DNA of 64,000 nt, from NCBI GenBank assembly GCA_035798135.1, contig JAPFBR010000002.1:558001-622000 (forward strand). Direction: 5' to 3'. This stretch comes from Sediminicola sp035798135 (GTDB taxonomy: Bacteria > Bacteroidota > Bacteroidia > Flavobacteriales > Flavobacteriaceae). Shown one piece after another: positions 51,794-60,343 of the stretch. The notes beneath the pieces were generated by a model. It saw only the letters and a program-made list of their open reading frames with translations. It ran no database searches and had not been told where the DNA came from. The position numbers were made by a program, and so were the translations under genes. The stretch's first letter is position 1, and each line of letters opens with the position of its first letter.

Positions 51794-52801
51794 TTAGTTG
51801 GTTTTAAAAAATAGATTTGGAAAAATTTCTTCTGGCTCTTTTTGAGTCGCATTCATTTTTAAGGTTGATTCCACGAAACCCTTTCCATAACCATAAAATT
51901 GTATGGCCACCGCTACCAAAGACATCAATGCTATTTCCAAATCCCTATTTTTCAATAAGGAATCTATAAATAATAATCCAAAATAAAAGATATAACCCAA
52001 AAGTAAAAAAGAACTCCCCAATATTGCAAACACTACGGAGACCAACACGCCAAAACAAAACAGCGTTGGCAACCAATAGGTAAATTTGGCTGTTCCGGGA
52101 TGCCATTTATTTAAGATGGGCCTCACCATACCAAACTTATTAACTTGGATATAAAACTTGTTCCAATCTATACGTCTTTTGTGAAATACAAAAGCCTCCG
52201 GGATAAGCTTGGTCTTGAAGCCTTGCTCCCAAATGCGTATGGTAAGATCCGGGTCTTCCCCTGGGTGTATGTTCCCGTATCCTCCTGTAGCATCAAAGGC
52301 CTTTTTTGAAATACCCATGTTAAAACTTCTGGGTTGAAATTTACCAATGGCCTTTTTGCCACCTCTAATCCCACCTGTTGTCAGTATGGAGGTCATGGCA
52401 TAGTTAATGGCTTTCTGTACCTTAGAGAACGATTCATGGGCTGCATCTGGACCTCCATAACAATCCACAAATGCCGTTTTTAATGATGTATGCACCATAT
52501 CCAAATATTCCGGTGGCAAGATACAATCTGAGTCCAAAACGATAAAATAATTTCCTTTTGCATGACGCATTCCATAATTCCTGGAATCTCCAGGGCCCGT
52601 GTTCACTTTCTGGAGATAAGTGATGGGAAGTTTGGATCTAAATGCGGATATAACATCTTCTGAGCTGAGAGAAGAACCGTCCTCCACAATTACAATCTCA
52701 TAGGACTGTTGGTAAGTCTGGTACAATAGACTGTCCAACAGCTCCCTAATTTCATTTGGTCTGTTATAAACGGGGACGATAAAGGAAAAAAACAAATCCA
52801 T
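51794..52801 (-). CDS. glycosyltransferase family 2 membrane protein
   Basis: A 335-residue GT2 enzyme. The catalytic part (1-230) has FSFIVPVYNRPNEIRELLDSL, the nucleotide-sugar motif VIVEDGSS, the acidic metal motif VLDSDCILP and the later PGEDPDLTIRIWEQGF. Two to three membrane helices at about 235-305 (LFCFGVLVSVVFAILGSSFLLLG is the first) anchor it in the inner membrane. It may extend a cell-surface polysaccharide or lipid-linked sugar; the substrate cannot be deduced. It is the first gene of a probable operon with YbbR and coaE, downstream of the fabI terminator. Confidence 0.92.
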   Translation of the reverse strand: MDLFFSFIVPVYNRPNEIRELLDSLLYQTYQQSYEIVIVEDGSSLSSEDVISAFRSKLPITYLQKVNTGPGDSRNYGMRHAKGNYFIVLDSDCILPPEYLDMVHTSLKTAFVDCYGGPDAAHESFSKVQKAINYAMTSILTTGGIRGGKKAIGKFQPRSFNMGISKKAFDATGGYGNIHPGEDPDLTIRIWEQGFKTKLIPEAFVFHKRRIDWNKFYIQVNKFGMVRPILNKWHPGTAKFTYWLPTLFCFGVLVSVVFAILGSSFLLLGYIFYFGLLFIDSLLKNRDLEIALMSLVAVAIQFYGYGKGFVESTLKMNATQKEPEEIFPNLFFKTN

Positions 52802-52819
52802 ATCTCTATTTAATAAACA

Positions 52820-52855
52820 TAAAAAGCCATCCTTTTAAACGGGATGGCCTTTTAT
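52820..52855 (-). terminator. terminator after fabI
   Basis: Read on the minus strand, GCCATCC (52848-52842) and GGATGGC (52832-52826) form a 7-bp stem around a 9-base loop and lead into a T-run. It separates fabI from the glycosyltransferase operon. Confidence 0.75.
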
Positions 52856-52869
52856 CTATGATCGTAATA

Positions 52870-53682
52870 TTACTTCGTAAATTGCTCGATAACATCTTGA
52901 CTTACGCCTGTGTTTGAAAAGCCACCGTCGTGAAAAAGATTCTGCATGGTTACTTTTTTGGTCAAATCGGAAAATAAAGAGACGGTGTAATCCGCACAAT
53001 CTGTGGCTGTTGCATTGCCTAATGGCGACATTTTATCCGCATAGCTAATGAACCCGTCAAACCCTTTTACACCTTGTCCGGCCGTTGTTGGCGTTGGTGA
53101 CTGTGAAATGGTATTTACCCTTACTTTCTTTTCTTTTCCAAAGAAATAACCAAAGCTACGGGCCACGGACTCCAAATAAGCTTTATTGTCCGCCATATCA
53201 TTATAATCAGGGAATGTTCGCTGAGCTGCCATATAGGTCAAGGCTACAATACTTCCCCATTCGTTCATGGCGTCAGCTTTATAAAGTGTCTGCATTACCT
53301 TGTGGAAGGATAGGGCAGATACATCCCAACCTTTTGTCGTAAAATCATATTTTTCATCTGTGTACGCCCTACCTTTACGAACGTTTACCGACATCCCAAT
53401 GGAATGAAGCACAAAATCAAGTTTTCCCCCAAGAATTTCCACCGCTTTGGTTACTAGATTTTCCAAATCCTCTTCACTGGTGGCATCTGCAGGAACAATT
53501 TCTGAGCCTGTCTTTTTGGCTAGTTCGTTAATTTGACCCATTCTCATGGCTATGGGCGCATTGGTCAAAACAAACGTTCCTCCCTCAGCATGAACCCTTT
53601 CTGCTGTTTTCCAAGCTATAGAATTTTCATCCAAAGCCCCAAAAATAATTCCTCTTTTACCTTTTAATAAGTTGTATGACAT
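52870..53682 (-). CDS. fabI: enoyl-ACP reductase (FabI type)
   Basis: A 270-residue NADH-dependent enoyl-ACP reductase, the last reductive step of each fatty-acid elongation cycle. The N-terminal segment LLKGKRGIIFGALDENSIAWK has the FabI version of the Rossmann motif (G-A-L-D-x-N-S-I-A). The catalytic tyrosine and lysine are in YNDMADNKAYLES, and RVNTISQSPTPTTAGQGVKGF contains the substrate-binding loop. Length and motifs fit FabI rather than FabK, FabL or FabV. It has its own promoter-like box upstream and a terminator downstream, so it is monocistronic. Confidence 0.96.
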   Translation of the reverse strand: MSYNLLKGKRGIIFGALDENSIAWKTAERVHAEGGTFVLTNAPIAMRMGQINELAKKTGSEIVPADATSEEDLENLVTKAVEILGGKLDFVLHSIGMSVNVRKGRAYTDEKYDFTTKGWDVSALSFHKVMQTLYKADAMNEWGSIVALTYMAAQRTFPDYNDMADNKAYLESVARSFGYFFGKEKKVRVNTISQSPTPTTAGQGVKGFDGFISYADKMSPLGNATATDCADYTVSLFSDLTKKVTMQNLFHDGGFSNTGVSQDVIEQFTK

Positions 53683-53715
53683 GTGTAAACAGTTTTCTTA
53701 GGTTGTTATTTGATT

Positions 53716-53743
53716 CAAAGATATTTAAAATAAGTTAATTCAA
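53716..53743 (-). promoter_or_regulatory. predicted promoter of fabI
   Basis: On the minus strand TATCTTTG (53723-53716) is a perfect -7 element; TTG (53743-53741) lies 17 bp upstream, slightly closer than usual. The start point would be near 53710, about 28 bases before the ATG. The box lies at the very end of recN. Confidence 0.5.
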
Positions 53744-55387
53744 TAGCTCTCGTGCATGTGCAATCGCAGAATCGGACATCGCTTTCCCTCCAAGCATCTC
53801 TGCTAGTTCGGCAACCCGTTCCTCTTTGGATAATTTTTTCATATTGGTATGGGTCTCCATGGCGTCTTCTTCCTTGTATACCTTAAAATGGTGATCCCCT
53901 TTAGAAGCTACTTGTGGTAAATGGGTAATGGAAAAAATTTGCATCCCGTTGCTCATTTCCTTCATTATATCACCCATTCTGGACGAAATTTCTCCAGAAA
54001 CTCCTGTATCTATTTCATCAAACATCATGGTGGGCAGTTGTTCGTACTTTGCCAAAATGGATTTTATCGTCAACATAATCCTGGATAATTCCCCACCTGA
54101 GGCCACCTTTTTCAAAGGCCCAAAATCTGCCCCTTTATTGGCGGAGAATAGAAACAACAAAGTGTCCTTCCCTTTCTTACCAAAAGCTGTGGCCGGCAGT
54201 ATCTCTATTTTAAAGGTTGCACTTGGCATTCCCAAAGAAACCAACATTTCTTCCAATTGCTTCTTAAGTAAAGGTACAACCTTTTCCCTGCGCTTTCTTA
54301 GCGTGACTGCTATTGCCTCCAACTCCTTTTCTTGGGCGGTTAATTGGGCTTGCATGGATTTAATGGCTGTGCCAACATTTTCGGTTGCATCCACTTTTTG
54401 GGCCAACGCCTCCTTAATCTCTATCAATTCAGAAATATTCAGTGCCCCATGTTTTTTCAGCAGATCGTATAACAGCTGTAGCTGGCCATTGATCTGTTCC
54501 AAAGATTGGGGGTTAGCCTCTGCATTCTCAATAAAGTTCTGAAACTCGGTAGAAATGTCGTCCATTTCTATGAAAACAGATTGTATGCGTTCATTAAGTG
54601 CTGTAAACTGTTTTCCGAAGCCAGATAACTTATTAGATACTTGTTTTAATTCCTTTAGATTTGAAACTACACCAATTTGTTCGTCATTCAGCAATTGGTT
54701 TCCTTTAGACAAATATTCCGTAATGGCCTCCACGTTGCTCAGTTGCTCCTGCTGTTCTTCCAATTCTTCTTGAATGCCAACCTTCAGTGGAGCCGACTCC
54801 AATTCCTTCAACAAAAAGCTATTGTACTCCTGTTCCTTGGTACTGTTATCCTGAAATTCCTTCAGCTTCTTTAATTCCTTACCCATAGCGAGATATTGGG
54901 AGCGTTTAATTTCGAAGTCGTCCAATATTTTACTGTTATCGGCAAGGGCATCGATGACTTTTAGTTGAAAATCGTCCTCGGCCATCTGCATCGTTTGATG
55001 CTGGGAATGCACATCAATCAAACTATCACCCAAATAGGACAAGATATCCAAAGTAACTGGAGAATCATTGACAAAGGCCCTGGATTTACCGCTGGGCAAT
55101 ATTTCCCTTCTCAATATAGTCTTGGGCTCATAATCCAGTTCCTTTTCTTTAAAAAATGGAGCCAGATTATATTTTCCAATTTCAAATTCTGCCTCTACTA
55201 TACATTTGGCATCCTTATTCTTTAAGGATGACAGATCAGCCCTTTTTCCCAAAACTAAAGATAGCCCCCCTAATAGGATGGACTTACCAGCGCCAGTTTC
55301 TCCTGTAATTATAGTGAGGCCATTGGTAAACGAAACGTTTAAATGGTCTATTAATGCGTAATTTTTAATTGAGATTGAAGTCAGCAA
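53735..55387 (-). CDS. recN: DNA repair protein RecN
   Basis: A 550-residue SMC-like ATPase for double-strand-break repair. The Walker A motif is GETGAGKS (29-36), the central coiled coil runs from about 160 to 370 (LEEQQEQLSNVEA and related heptads), and the C-terminal half has KKVASGGELSRIMLTIK (signature) and MMFDEIDTGVSGEISSRMG (Walker B). SITHLPQVASKGDHHFKV closes the core. Length is normal. It is the most distal gene of a minus-strand run with DUF4835 and coaBC upstream. fabI lies downstream with its own promoter in the recN end. Confidence 0.96.
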   Translation of the reverse strand: MLTSISIKNYALIDHLNVSFTNGLTIITGETGAGKSILLGGLSLVLGKRADLSSLKNKDAKCIVEAEFEIGKYNLAPFFKEKELDYEPKTILRREILPSGKSRAFVNDSPVTLDILSYLGDSLIDVHSQHQTMQMAEDDFQLKVIDALADNSKILDDFEIKRSQYLAMGKELKKLKEFQDNSTKEQEYNSFLLKELESAPLKVGIQEELEEQQEQLSNVEAITEYLSKGNQLLNDEQIGVVSNLKELKQVSNKLSGFGKQFTALNERIQSVFIEMDDISTEFQNFIENAEANPQSLEQINGQLQLLYDLLKKHGALNISELIEIKEALAQKVDATENVGTAIKSMQAQLTAQEKELEAIAVTLRKRREKVVPLLKKQLEEMLVSLGMPSATFKIEILPATAFGKKGKDTLLFLFSANKGADFGPLKKVASGGELSRIMLTIKSILAKYEQLPTMMFDEIDTGVSGEISSRMGDIMKEMSNGMQIFSITHLPQVASKGDHHFKVYKEEDAMETHTNMKKLSKEERVAELAEMLGGKAMSDSAIAHARELLN

Positions 55388-55444
55388 GGTTGAATAGATT
55401 ATTGCCGTAAAGATAATTGATATTCCCCCGGAAAAAAATGGAGG

Positions 55445-56335
55445 TCAATATTTTATTTCATTCCACGTATTGGAATAAAAAGGAGCAATCCTGGTCAAGG
55501 TCTCTTTGAGCTGGACAATGTCCATTTTAGGCCCATCGGAGAATATATCCTTGATTTCTTCAGATTTGGCATCAAAAAAAGTTTGGATCAAAAATGCGTT
55601 TGGTCGTCGCTTCACCATCGTCTCCATTAATCGCATTGTTCCTGAAATCACTTGTTTTCCCGTACTGTTGTTATCGGCCAAGATATCAAGTCCCTTTCTG
55701 TGGTAATTGTACATGGCAATACGGTATTCCCTAAATGTGTTAGACAATAGATTATCCACCAATTCGAAACGTGTGCGTTCACTGGAGGATTGGCTCCATC
55801 CTGAAAAACTACTACCCTGTGCTTGGGTAACTATATTTTGTGCTTTCCTATAAAAATCGTTTCCACCTTCCAGAGCAAAAGTATCGGCATCCAGACCTAA
55901 CATCAAATAAACGTAGTAAGATACTACGCCTACCAAATTGGAATCAAATACATTTTCATTGTAAACCAAGGGTTGAAATTCTATGTATTCAAAATTGAAC
56001 TGATTGTCCTTGTAATTAAATACAGGACTTTCATAGGACGTATTAAATACCGGTCTTGAAGATTGCAATTGAATACTTGCCTTGAACCTATTGGATTCAT
56101 ATTCCGAAACAGTAATGAACATCCTTGCATTTACCCGTTCCCGTTCCTTGTATACTTTATTGGTCCATTTGCTTTTGTTTACAAAATCGTTCAAGGAACG
56201 CTCCAAGGTTCTGAATATCTGTTGATTGGTTTGTCCAACTTGATCTGAATTTATGGTAACGGTGCAGTTTAATTCTTGGGCGTACAATGAAATTGAAAGT
56301 AGTGAACAACAAATAGCAAGTAAGAGCCTATGCAT
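55445..56335 (-). CDS. DUF4835 family protein, possible type IX secretion component
   Basis: A 296-residue exported protein with signal MHRLLLAICCSLLSISLYAQ and a mature part that starts ELNCTVTINSDQVGQTNQQIF, a mark of the DUF4835 family. Other conserved parts are NARMFITVSEYESNRFKASIQLQSSRPVFNTSY (quoted by ASIQLQSSRPVFN), YYVYLMLGLDADTF and RRPNAFLIQTFFDAK. Family members in Bacteroidota have been linked to the type IX secretion system under the name PorD; I cannot verify that here. The gene overlaps coaBC by 8 bp, and the order rpoZ-coaBC-DUF4835-recN is common in Bacteroidota. Confidence 0.85.
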   Translation of the reverse strand: MHRLLLAICCSLLSISLYAQELNCTVTINSDQVGQTNQQIFRTLERSLNDFVNKSKWTNKVYKERERVNARMFITVSEYESNRFKASIQLQSSRPVFNTSYESPVFNYKDNQFNFEYIEFQPLVYNENVFDSNLVGVVSYYVYLMLGLDADTFALEGGNDFYRKAQNIVTQAQGSSFSGWSQSSSERTRFELVDNLLSNTFREYRIAMYNYHRKGLDILADNNSTGKQVISGTMRLMETMVKRRPNAFLIQTFFDAKSEEIKDIFSDGPKMDIVQLKETLTRIAPFYSNTWNEIKY

Positions 56336-57533
56336 GGATTCTATTGATTATTTCATTCATAATGTCCAACGCTACCTCTGCCTTGGTCTTTAATGCAAAC
56401 GTTTTAATACTTAAATTCTTATCTATAAATGAAATTTTATTGGTCGCTTTTCCAAATCCAGCACCAGTGTCGTTCAAGGAGTTCAATACAATAGCATCCA
56501 GATGCTTCTTGACCAATTTTCCCTTGGCATTTTCAAGCTCATTTTCGGTTTCAAGCGAAAATCCAACTAAATATTGACGTTTCTTCTGTTCCCCTAAGGA
56601 TAACAAAATGTCCCTATTCTTAACCAACTCTATGGTAAGGTTATCTTCCTTCTTCTTGATCTTTTGGTCTGCTACCACTTTAGGCCTATAATCCGAAACG
56701 GCAGCAGCACATATAACGATATCCATTTGTCCAAAATGGGCATGCACCGCATCATACATCTGATCTGCAGTAACCACCCTCACCAAGTTAATATTGTCAT
56801 TGTTTACATTCAAGGACGAAGGACCTGATATTAGCACTACCTCTGCACCCTTCGAAGCAGCCGCCTTCGCCAATTCAAACCCCATTAAACCAGAGGAATG
56901 GTTCCCTATGAACCGAACTGGATCTATTGCCTCATAGGTTGGTCCGGCCGTAATCAATACTTTTTTGCCTATTAAGGGCAATCCACTCGATATAAATTCC
57001 TCTAAAAATGTCAAAATATCTTCTGGTTCTGCCATCCGTCCTTCACCGTGGAGACCACTTGCCAATTCCCCACTGGTCGCCGGAATAATTATATTTCCAA
57101 AAGATTTTAATTTCTCAAAGGAAGCTAAGGATGAAGGGTGTTTGTACATGTCCAAATCCATCGCAGGGGCAAATAAAATAGGACATTTAGCCGACAAATA
57201 TGTTGCGAGAAGTAAGTTATCGCAGGTGCCATTAGCCATTTTGGACAAGGTGTTGGCAGTTGCTGGGGCAATGAGCATAATATCTGCCCAAAGTCCCAAT
57301 TCCACATGGTTGTTCCAAGAAATGCTTTCCCCTTCTTCTTGCACAAATGACGAAAGAACAGGGTTCTTGGAGAGTGTGGCCAGGGTTAATGGGGAAACAA
57401 AAGAGCTGGCGCTTTCTGTTAAAACAACTTTAACATTAGCGCCAGCTTTAATCAATAAACGAACAAGGAATGTTGTTTTGTACGCGGCTATACCTCCGGT
57501 GATTCCTAGAAGAATATTTTTACCGCCCAACAT
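56328..57533 (-). CDS. coaBC: bifunctional CoaBC (phosphopantothenoylcysteine synthetase/decarboxylase)
   Basis: A 401-residue bifunctional enzyme of CoA synthesis. Residues 1-180 are the FMN-dependent decarboxylase (CoaC) with GITGGIAAYKTTFLVRLL, the PASAN-type motif APATANTLSKMANG, and APAMDLDMYKHPS with the substrate-clamp methionine. Residues 185-400 are the synthetase (CoaB) with KVLITAGPTYEAIDPVRFIGNHSSGLMG (quoted by ITAGPTYEAIDPVRFI), VICAAAVSDYRP and the lysine-rich KIKKKEDNLTIELVKNRDIL. The active-site cysteine segment is ASGLHGEGRMAEP. It lies 3 bp downstream of the omega subunit gene and overlaps DUF4835 at its 3' end. Confidence 0.96.
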   Translation of the reverse strand: MLGGKNILLGITGGIAAYKTTFLVRLLIKAGANVKVVLTESASSFVSPLTLATLSKNPVLSSFVQEEGESISWNNHVELGLWADIMLIAPATANTLSKMANGTCDNLLLATYLSAKCPILFAPAMDLDMYKHPSSLASFEKLKSFGNIIIPATSGELASGLHGEGRMAEPEDILTFLEEFISSGLPLIGKKVLITAGPTYEAIDPVRFIGNHSSGLMGFELAKAAASKGAEVVLISGPSSLNVNNDNINLVRVVTADQMYDAVHAHFGQMDIVICAAAVSDYRPKVVADQKIKKKEDNLTIELVKNRDILLSLGEQKKRQYLVGFSLETENELENAKGKLVKKHLDAIVLNSLNDTGAGFGKATNKISFIDKNLSIKTFALKTKAEVALDIMNEIINRIHA

Positions 57534-57536
57534 AAC

Positions 57537-57869
57537 TTATACGTCTTTTTCCGTATTTCTATGGTAAATTTTATCATCCAACCATTCTACAACGGCCAAA
57601 GCATGTGGCTTTGGAAGTTTTTCGTAGAATTTGGAAACTTCTATCTGCTCCTTATTTTCAAAAACCTCATCCAAGCTATCACTGTAAGTGGCAAACTCTT
57701 CTAATTTTTCCAACAACTCCTTTTTTATTTCAGAGTTGATCTGGATCGCTCTTTTGGAAACGATGGAAATAGCTTCGTAAATATTACCTGTGGCAGCGTC
57801 AAACTCATTTTTATTGATGGTAACCGTAGATACGGGAGCTTTAGAGTTCTTCAAATCGTTCATGTTCAT
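57537..57869 (-). CDS. rpoZ: RNA polymerase omega subunit, Bacteroidota type
   Basis: A 110-residue protein (or 108 from the second ATG at 57863). Its central segment GNIYEAISIVSKRAIQINSEIKKEL matches the RpoZ/Rpb6 helix pair (KRAxQI), which fits omega binding to the beta-prime C-terminus. The Bacteroidota omega is about 110 residues and diverges from E. coli RpoZ, so it is often left as hypothetical. The tail KPHALAVVEWLDDKIYH is conserved in the group. The gene lies between bamD (12 bp upstream) and coaBC (3 bp downstream), the usual place in this phylum. Confidence 0.88.
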   Translation of the reverse strand: MNMNDLKNSKAPVSTVTINKNEFDAATGNIYEAISIVSKRAIQINSEIKKELLEKLEEFATYSDSLDEVFENKEQIEVSKFYEKLPKPHALAVVEWLDDKIYHRNTEKDV

Positions 57870-57881
57870 GGTGAAAGTTTT

Positions 57882-58691
57882 TTATTTGGAAAAATTTTCT
57901 AATTCTTTATTTATTGTCTGTATCATATCATCCGCCTTCTTAAGGTATTTTGAATCGGGATAATACTTTTTTAAATTGTTATAGGCTACTTTGGCTTCTT
58001 GCAATCTTTCTGCTTTTTTGGAATCAAAACTATTGACCGCAAAATTGGTAGAGGCATTGAACTTGTAAAATAAGGCATCTTCCCTATATATAGAACCTGG
58101 AAAATCTGATAAAAAGTTTTCCGCTCCACTTATGGCCGGGGTCAAAAAACTAAAATCAAAAGCACTGATCTTGTTGTACTGTGCAACAATTTCTATGGCT
58201 TTCTTTTCCTTTTTAGTGGTGAGTTCCTTGGCCATGATATTGGCTCTTTCAAAAAATTCAGAATCTGGATAGGTATTGATGAAGTTTTGAAGTTTAACCA
58301 AGGCCTTGTCTGTATCTGTTTGGTCCAAAGAATATTTTGGAGAAAGCTCGTAATAGCTTTGTGCTCCTAAAAAAGCTGCCTCCTGTAATTTTTCACTTTT
58401 GGGATAGGATTTAATAAATCGCTCAAACTGATAGCCTGCCAGGTTATATTCTCCAATCTTAAAATAAGAATCTGCAAAAAAGAACATGACTCGCTCTCCC
58501 TGTGGTTTGCCCACATACTTAGGTGCAATCTGTTCAAATAATCTATTTGCTTTCTTATAATCCCCGTCGTTGTATAATTTTTCGGCCAATTCATATTTTG
58601 CCGAACTGTCCTCATTCTTAAGCACCTTCTGGTACTCACTACAAGAGTTGAATAAAACTACAAATACTAAAAGGGATAATAGTTGCCTCAT
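57882..58691 (-). CDS. bamD: outer membrane assembly factor BamD
   Basis: A 269-residue lipoprotein starting at the ATG at 58691 (the frame allows 58703). The signal MRQLLSLLVFVVLFNSC ends in a lipobox, and the mature protein is made of TPR-like helix pairs. YELAEKLYNDGDYKKANRLFEQIAPKY and FADSYFKIGEYNLAGYQFERFIKSYPKSE (quoted by LAEKLYNDGDYKKA and YFKIGEYNLAGYQF) form the first repeats, and DSEFFERANIMAKELTTKKEKKAIEIVAQY the middle ones. It is the essential BAM-complex lipoprotein that assists BamA. Its -7 box is TAATTTTG (58715-58708). rpoZ and coaBC follow. Confidence 0.92.
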   Translation of the reverse strand: MRQLLSLLVFVVLFNSCSEYQKVLKNEDSSAKYELAEKLYNDGDYKKANRLFEQIAPKYVGKPQGERVMFFFADSYFKIGEYNLAGYQFERFIKSYPKSEKLQEAAFLGAQSYYELSPKYSLDQTDTDKALVKLQNFINTYPDSEFFERANIMAKELTTKKEKKAIEIVAQYNKISAFDFSFLTPAISGAENFLSDFPGSIYREDALFYKFNASTNFAVNSFDSKKAERLQEAKVAYNNLKKYYPDSKYLKKADDMIQTINKELENFSK

Positions 58692-58707
58692 TTTTAAAAA
58701 CATTCTG

Positions 58708-58715
58708 CAAAATTA
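58708..58715 (-). promoter_or_regulatory. -7 element of bamD
   Basis: On the minus strand TAATTTTG matches TAnnTTTG, 17 bp ahead of the ATG at 58691, and supports that start over 58703. No TTG is seen at the -33 position. Confidence 0.4.
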
Positions 58716-58849
58716 GCGATTCTAAACGGATATAAAAAACATTTTTTCATGGGCTAAAATAGTCCTAAGTCCTGTTTTCTTACCGCTATTTAGCGAAGTT
58801 TTAACGTTAGACCGTTTACATGAAGGAATTACCTACTTGCAAATAACAA

Positions 58850-59743
58850 TTACGCAGGGACTTTTGATAAGGTTTTTAAGAATTTATCTATTTTTCCCTT
58901 GAGTTCGGCCGTGGCTTCCATTAATGGCAATCGCACAACGGCAGTGGAAAGTTTTAAGCATTCAAAAATGGCCTTGATGCCAGCTGGGTTACCTTCCAAA
59001 AAGATAAGGGACATGGCATCCAACATTTCATAATGCAACACATAGGCTTCTTTTACGCGGCCCTCCATTCCTAGTCTTATCATTTTTGAGTACTCAACAG
59101 GAATTCCCTGGCCCAATACAGATATCACTCCCGCACCCCCCGCAAGTACAGTTGATAGGGCTGTAATATCATCTCCTGATATGACCTGGAATCCCTTTGG
59201 GCTATCCTTTATGATTTGCATGACCTGGGTAATGTCCCCACATGCTTCCTTAATGGCTACAATATTTTTGAAATCGTTGGCCAACCTCAACGTCGTAGCA
59301 GGCAACATATTACTGCCCGTTCTCCCCGGTACATTGTACAATATAATGGGCTTGGGGGAAGATTGTGAAAGCGCTTTGAAGTGTTGGTAAATTCCTTCTT
59401 GGGTGGGTTTATTATAGTATGGAGAAACGGAAAGTACGGCATCAAAATCACTTAAATCTGTCTGTTGAAGTTCCTCTACCAAAGCACTTGTATTGCTACC
59501 CCCAATACCAAGTACCAATGGCAACCTGCCGGCATTGGCCGAAACTACGGTATCTATCACCAGTTGCTTTTCAACTTTGCTCAAAGTCACTGACTCTCCA
59601 GTAGTACCCAATACCACCAAATAATCAACACCTCCATCAATACAAAAGCCAACAATTCTTTCCAATGCTTCCGAATCTATAGAAAAATCATTTCTAAACG
59701 GGGTGACCAATGCTACTCCCGTTCCCTGCAACTGTTCCATCAT
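58850..59743 (-). CDS. dapA: 4-hydroxy-tetrahydrodipicolinate synthase
   Basis: A 297-residue TIM-barrel aldolase that condenses pyruvate with aspartate semialdehyde, the first step specific to lysine and diaminopimelate synthesis. Catalytic residues are visible: T47-T48 in GTTGES, Y110 and Y136 (ILYNVPGRTG), and the Schiff-base lysine K165 in IVAIKEACGD. GDDITALSTVLAGGAGVISV has the carboxylate-binding segment. Length is normal. The gene overlaps the end of DUF6913 by 4 bp (ATGA), so translation is coupled. No terminator is obvious before bamD. Confidence 0.97.
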   Translation of the reverse strand: MMEQLQGTGVALVTPFRNDFSIDSEALERIVGFCIDGGVDYLVVLGTTGESVTLSKVEKQLVIDTVVSANAGRLPLVLGIGGSNTSALVEELQQTDLSDFDAVLSVSPYYNKPTQEGIYQHFKALSQSSPKPIILYNVPGRTGSNMLPATTLRLANDFKNIVAIKEACGDITQVMQIIKDSPKGFQVISGDDITALSTVLAGGAGVISVLGQGIPVEYSKMIRLGMEGRVKEAYVLHYEMLDAMSLIFLEGNPAGIKAIFECLKLSTAVVRLPLMEATAELKGKIDKFLKTLSKVPA

Positions 59744-60276
59744 TTAATTTCGTTAAGTATAAACAAATACTTCCTCAATTCTTTTGTAAAAATATCGTAA
59801 TCCTGTATGGAAGTATTCAATATTAAATCATTCAAATTTTTATCAACCTCTCCAAAACCGACATTTATTCTAGCCTTGGTCTGCACTGTCATCAATTGTA
59901 ACAATAATTTATCCTCGGTGTAATAATTGATCAACAAATCAAATTCCTTACTTAAAAATTCCTGAGCATAACCATTTTGTATGGCACCTCTCCATCCTAA
60001 GTCCCTATCAGAAAACATTGGCGTGGCATATGGAGAATTTTCATGGTATTCCTCTCTATAACCTATCACTTGAACCGCATTAGGTTGAAGGGAAAATATA
60101 TTCACTAAATCATTAAATACCTTGATATCATCGAACTGATCTAAATTCACAATACACCCAATGGAGGAAACCCCTTTACTTCTTCCAATTTGCTGCTTTG
60201 CCTTGCCCAATTCCCTTTTTAGAAATTTTTGACCTGACTTATGCTTAAATTTATCGGTGATAGCCCTTAAAAACAT
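59740..60276 (-). CDS. DUF6913-like conserved protein
   Basis: A 178-residue cytoplasmic protein without a signal peptide. The basic N-terminus (FKHKSGQKFLKRELGKAKQQ) is followed by an alpha/beta part with GVSSIGCIVNLDQFDDIKVF, NAVQVIGYREEYHEN and FDLLINYYTEDKLLLQLMTVQTKARINVGFG (quoted by INYYTEDKLLLQLM). I know it as a conserved flavobacterial neighbour of dapA without a proven function. It is translationally coupled to dapA through a 4-bp overlap, which suggests linkage to lysine or peptidoglycan supply. Its promoter region holds a perfect 23-bp palindrome shared with the divergent nucleotidase genes. Confidence 0.75.
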   Translation of the reverse strand: MFLRAITDKFKHKSGQKFLKRELGKAKQQIGRSKGVSSIGCIVNLDQFDDIKVFNDLVNIFSLQPNAVQVIGYREEYHENSPYATPMFSDRDLGWRGAIQNGYAQEFLSKEFDLLINYYTEDKLLLQLMTVQTKARINVGFGEVDKNLNDLILNTSIQDYDIFTKELRKYLFILNEIK

Positions 60277-60281
60277 GTATT

Positions 60282-60304
60282 TTTACATTTGATACAAATG
60301 TAAA
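60282..60304. promoter_or_regulatory. 23-bp palindrome between divergent operons
   Basis: TTTACATTTG (60282-60291) and CAAATGTAAA (60295-60304) are perfect inverted repeats around ATA. Each arm also holds TACATTTG, a match to the Bacteroidota -7 element, one facing each way, so the site may be two back-to-back promoters, an operator, or both. Confidence 0.5.
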
Positions 60305-60343
60305 TAATATCCAAATAAAACTAATACGAAGATACGTAGTATA

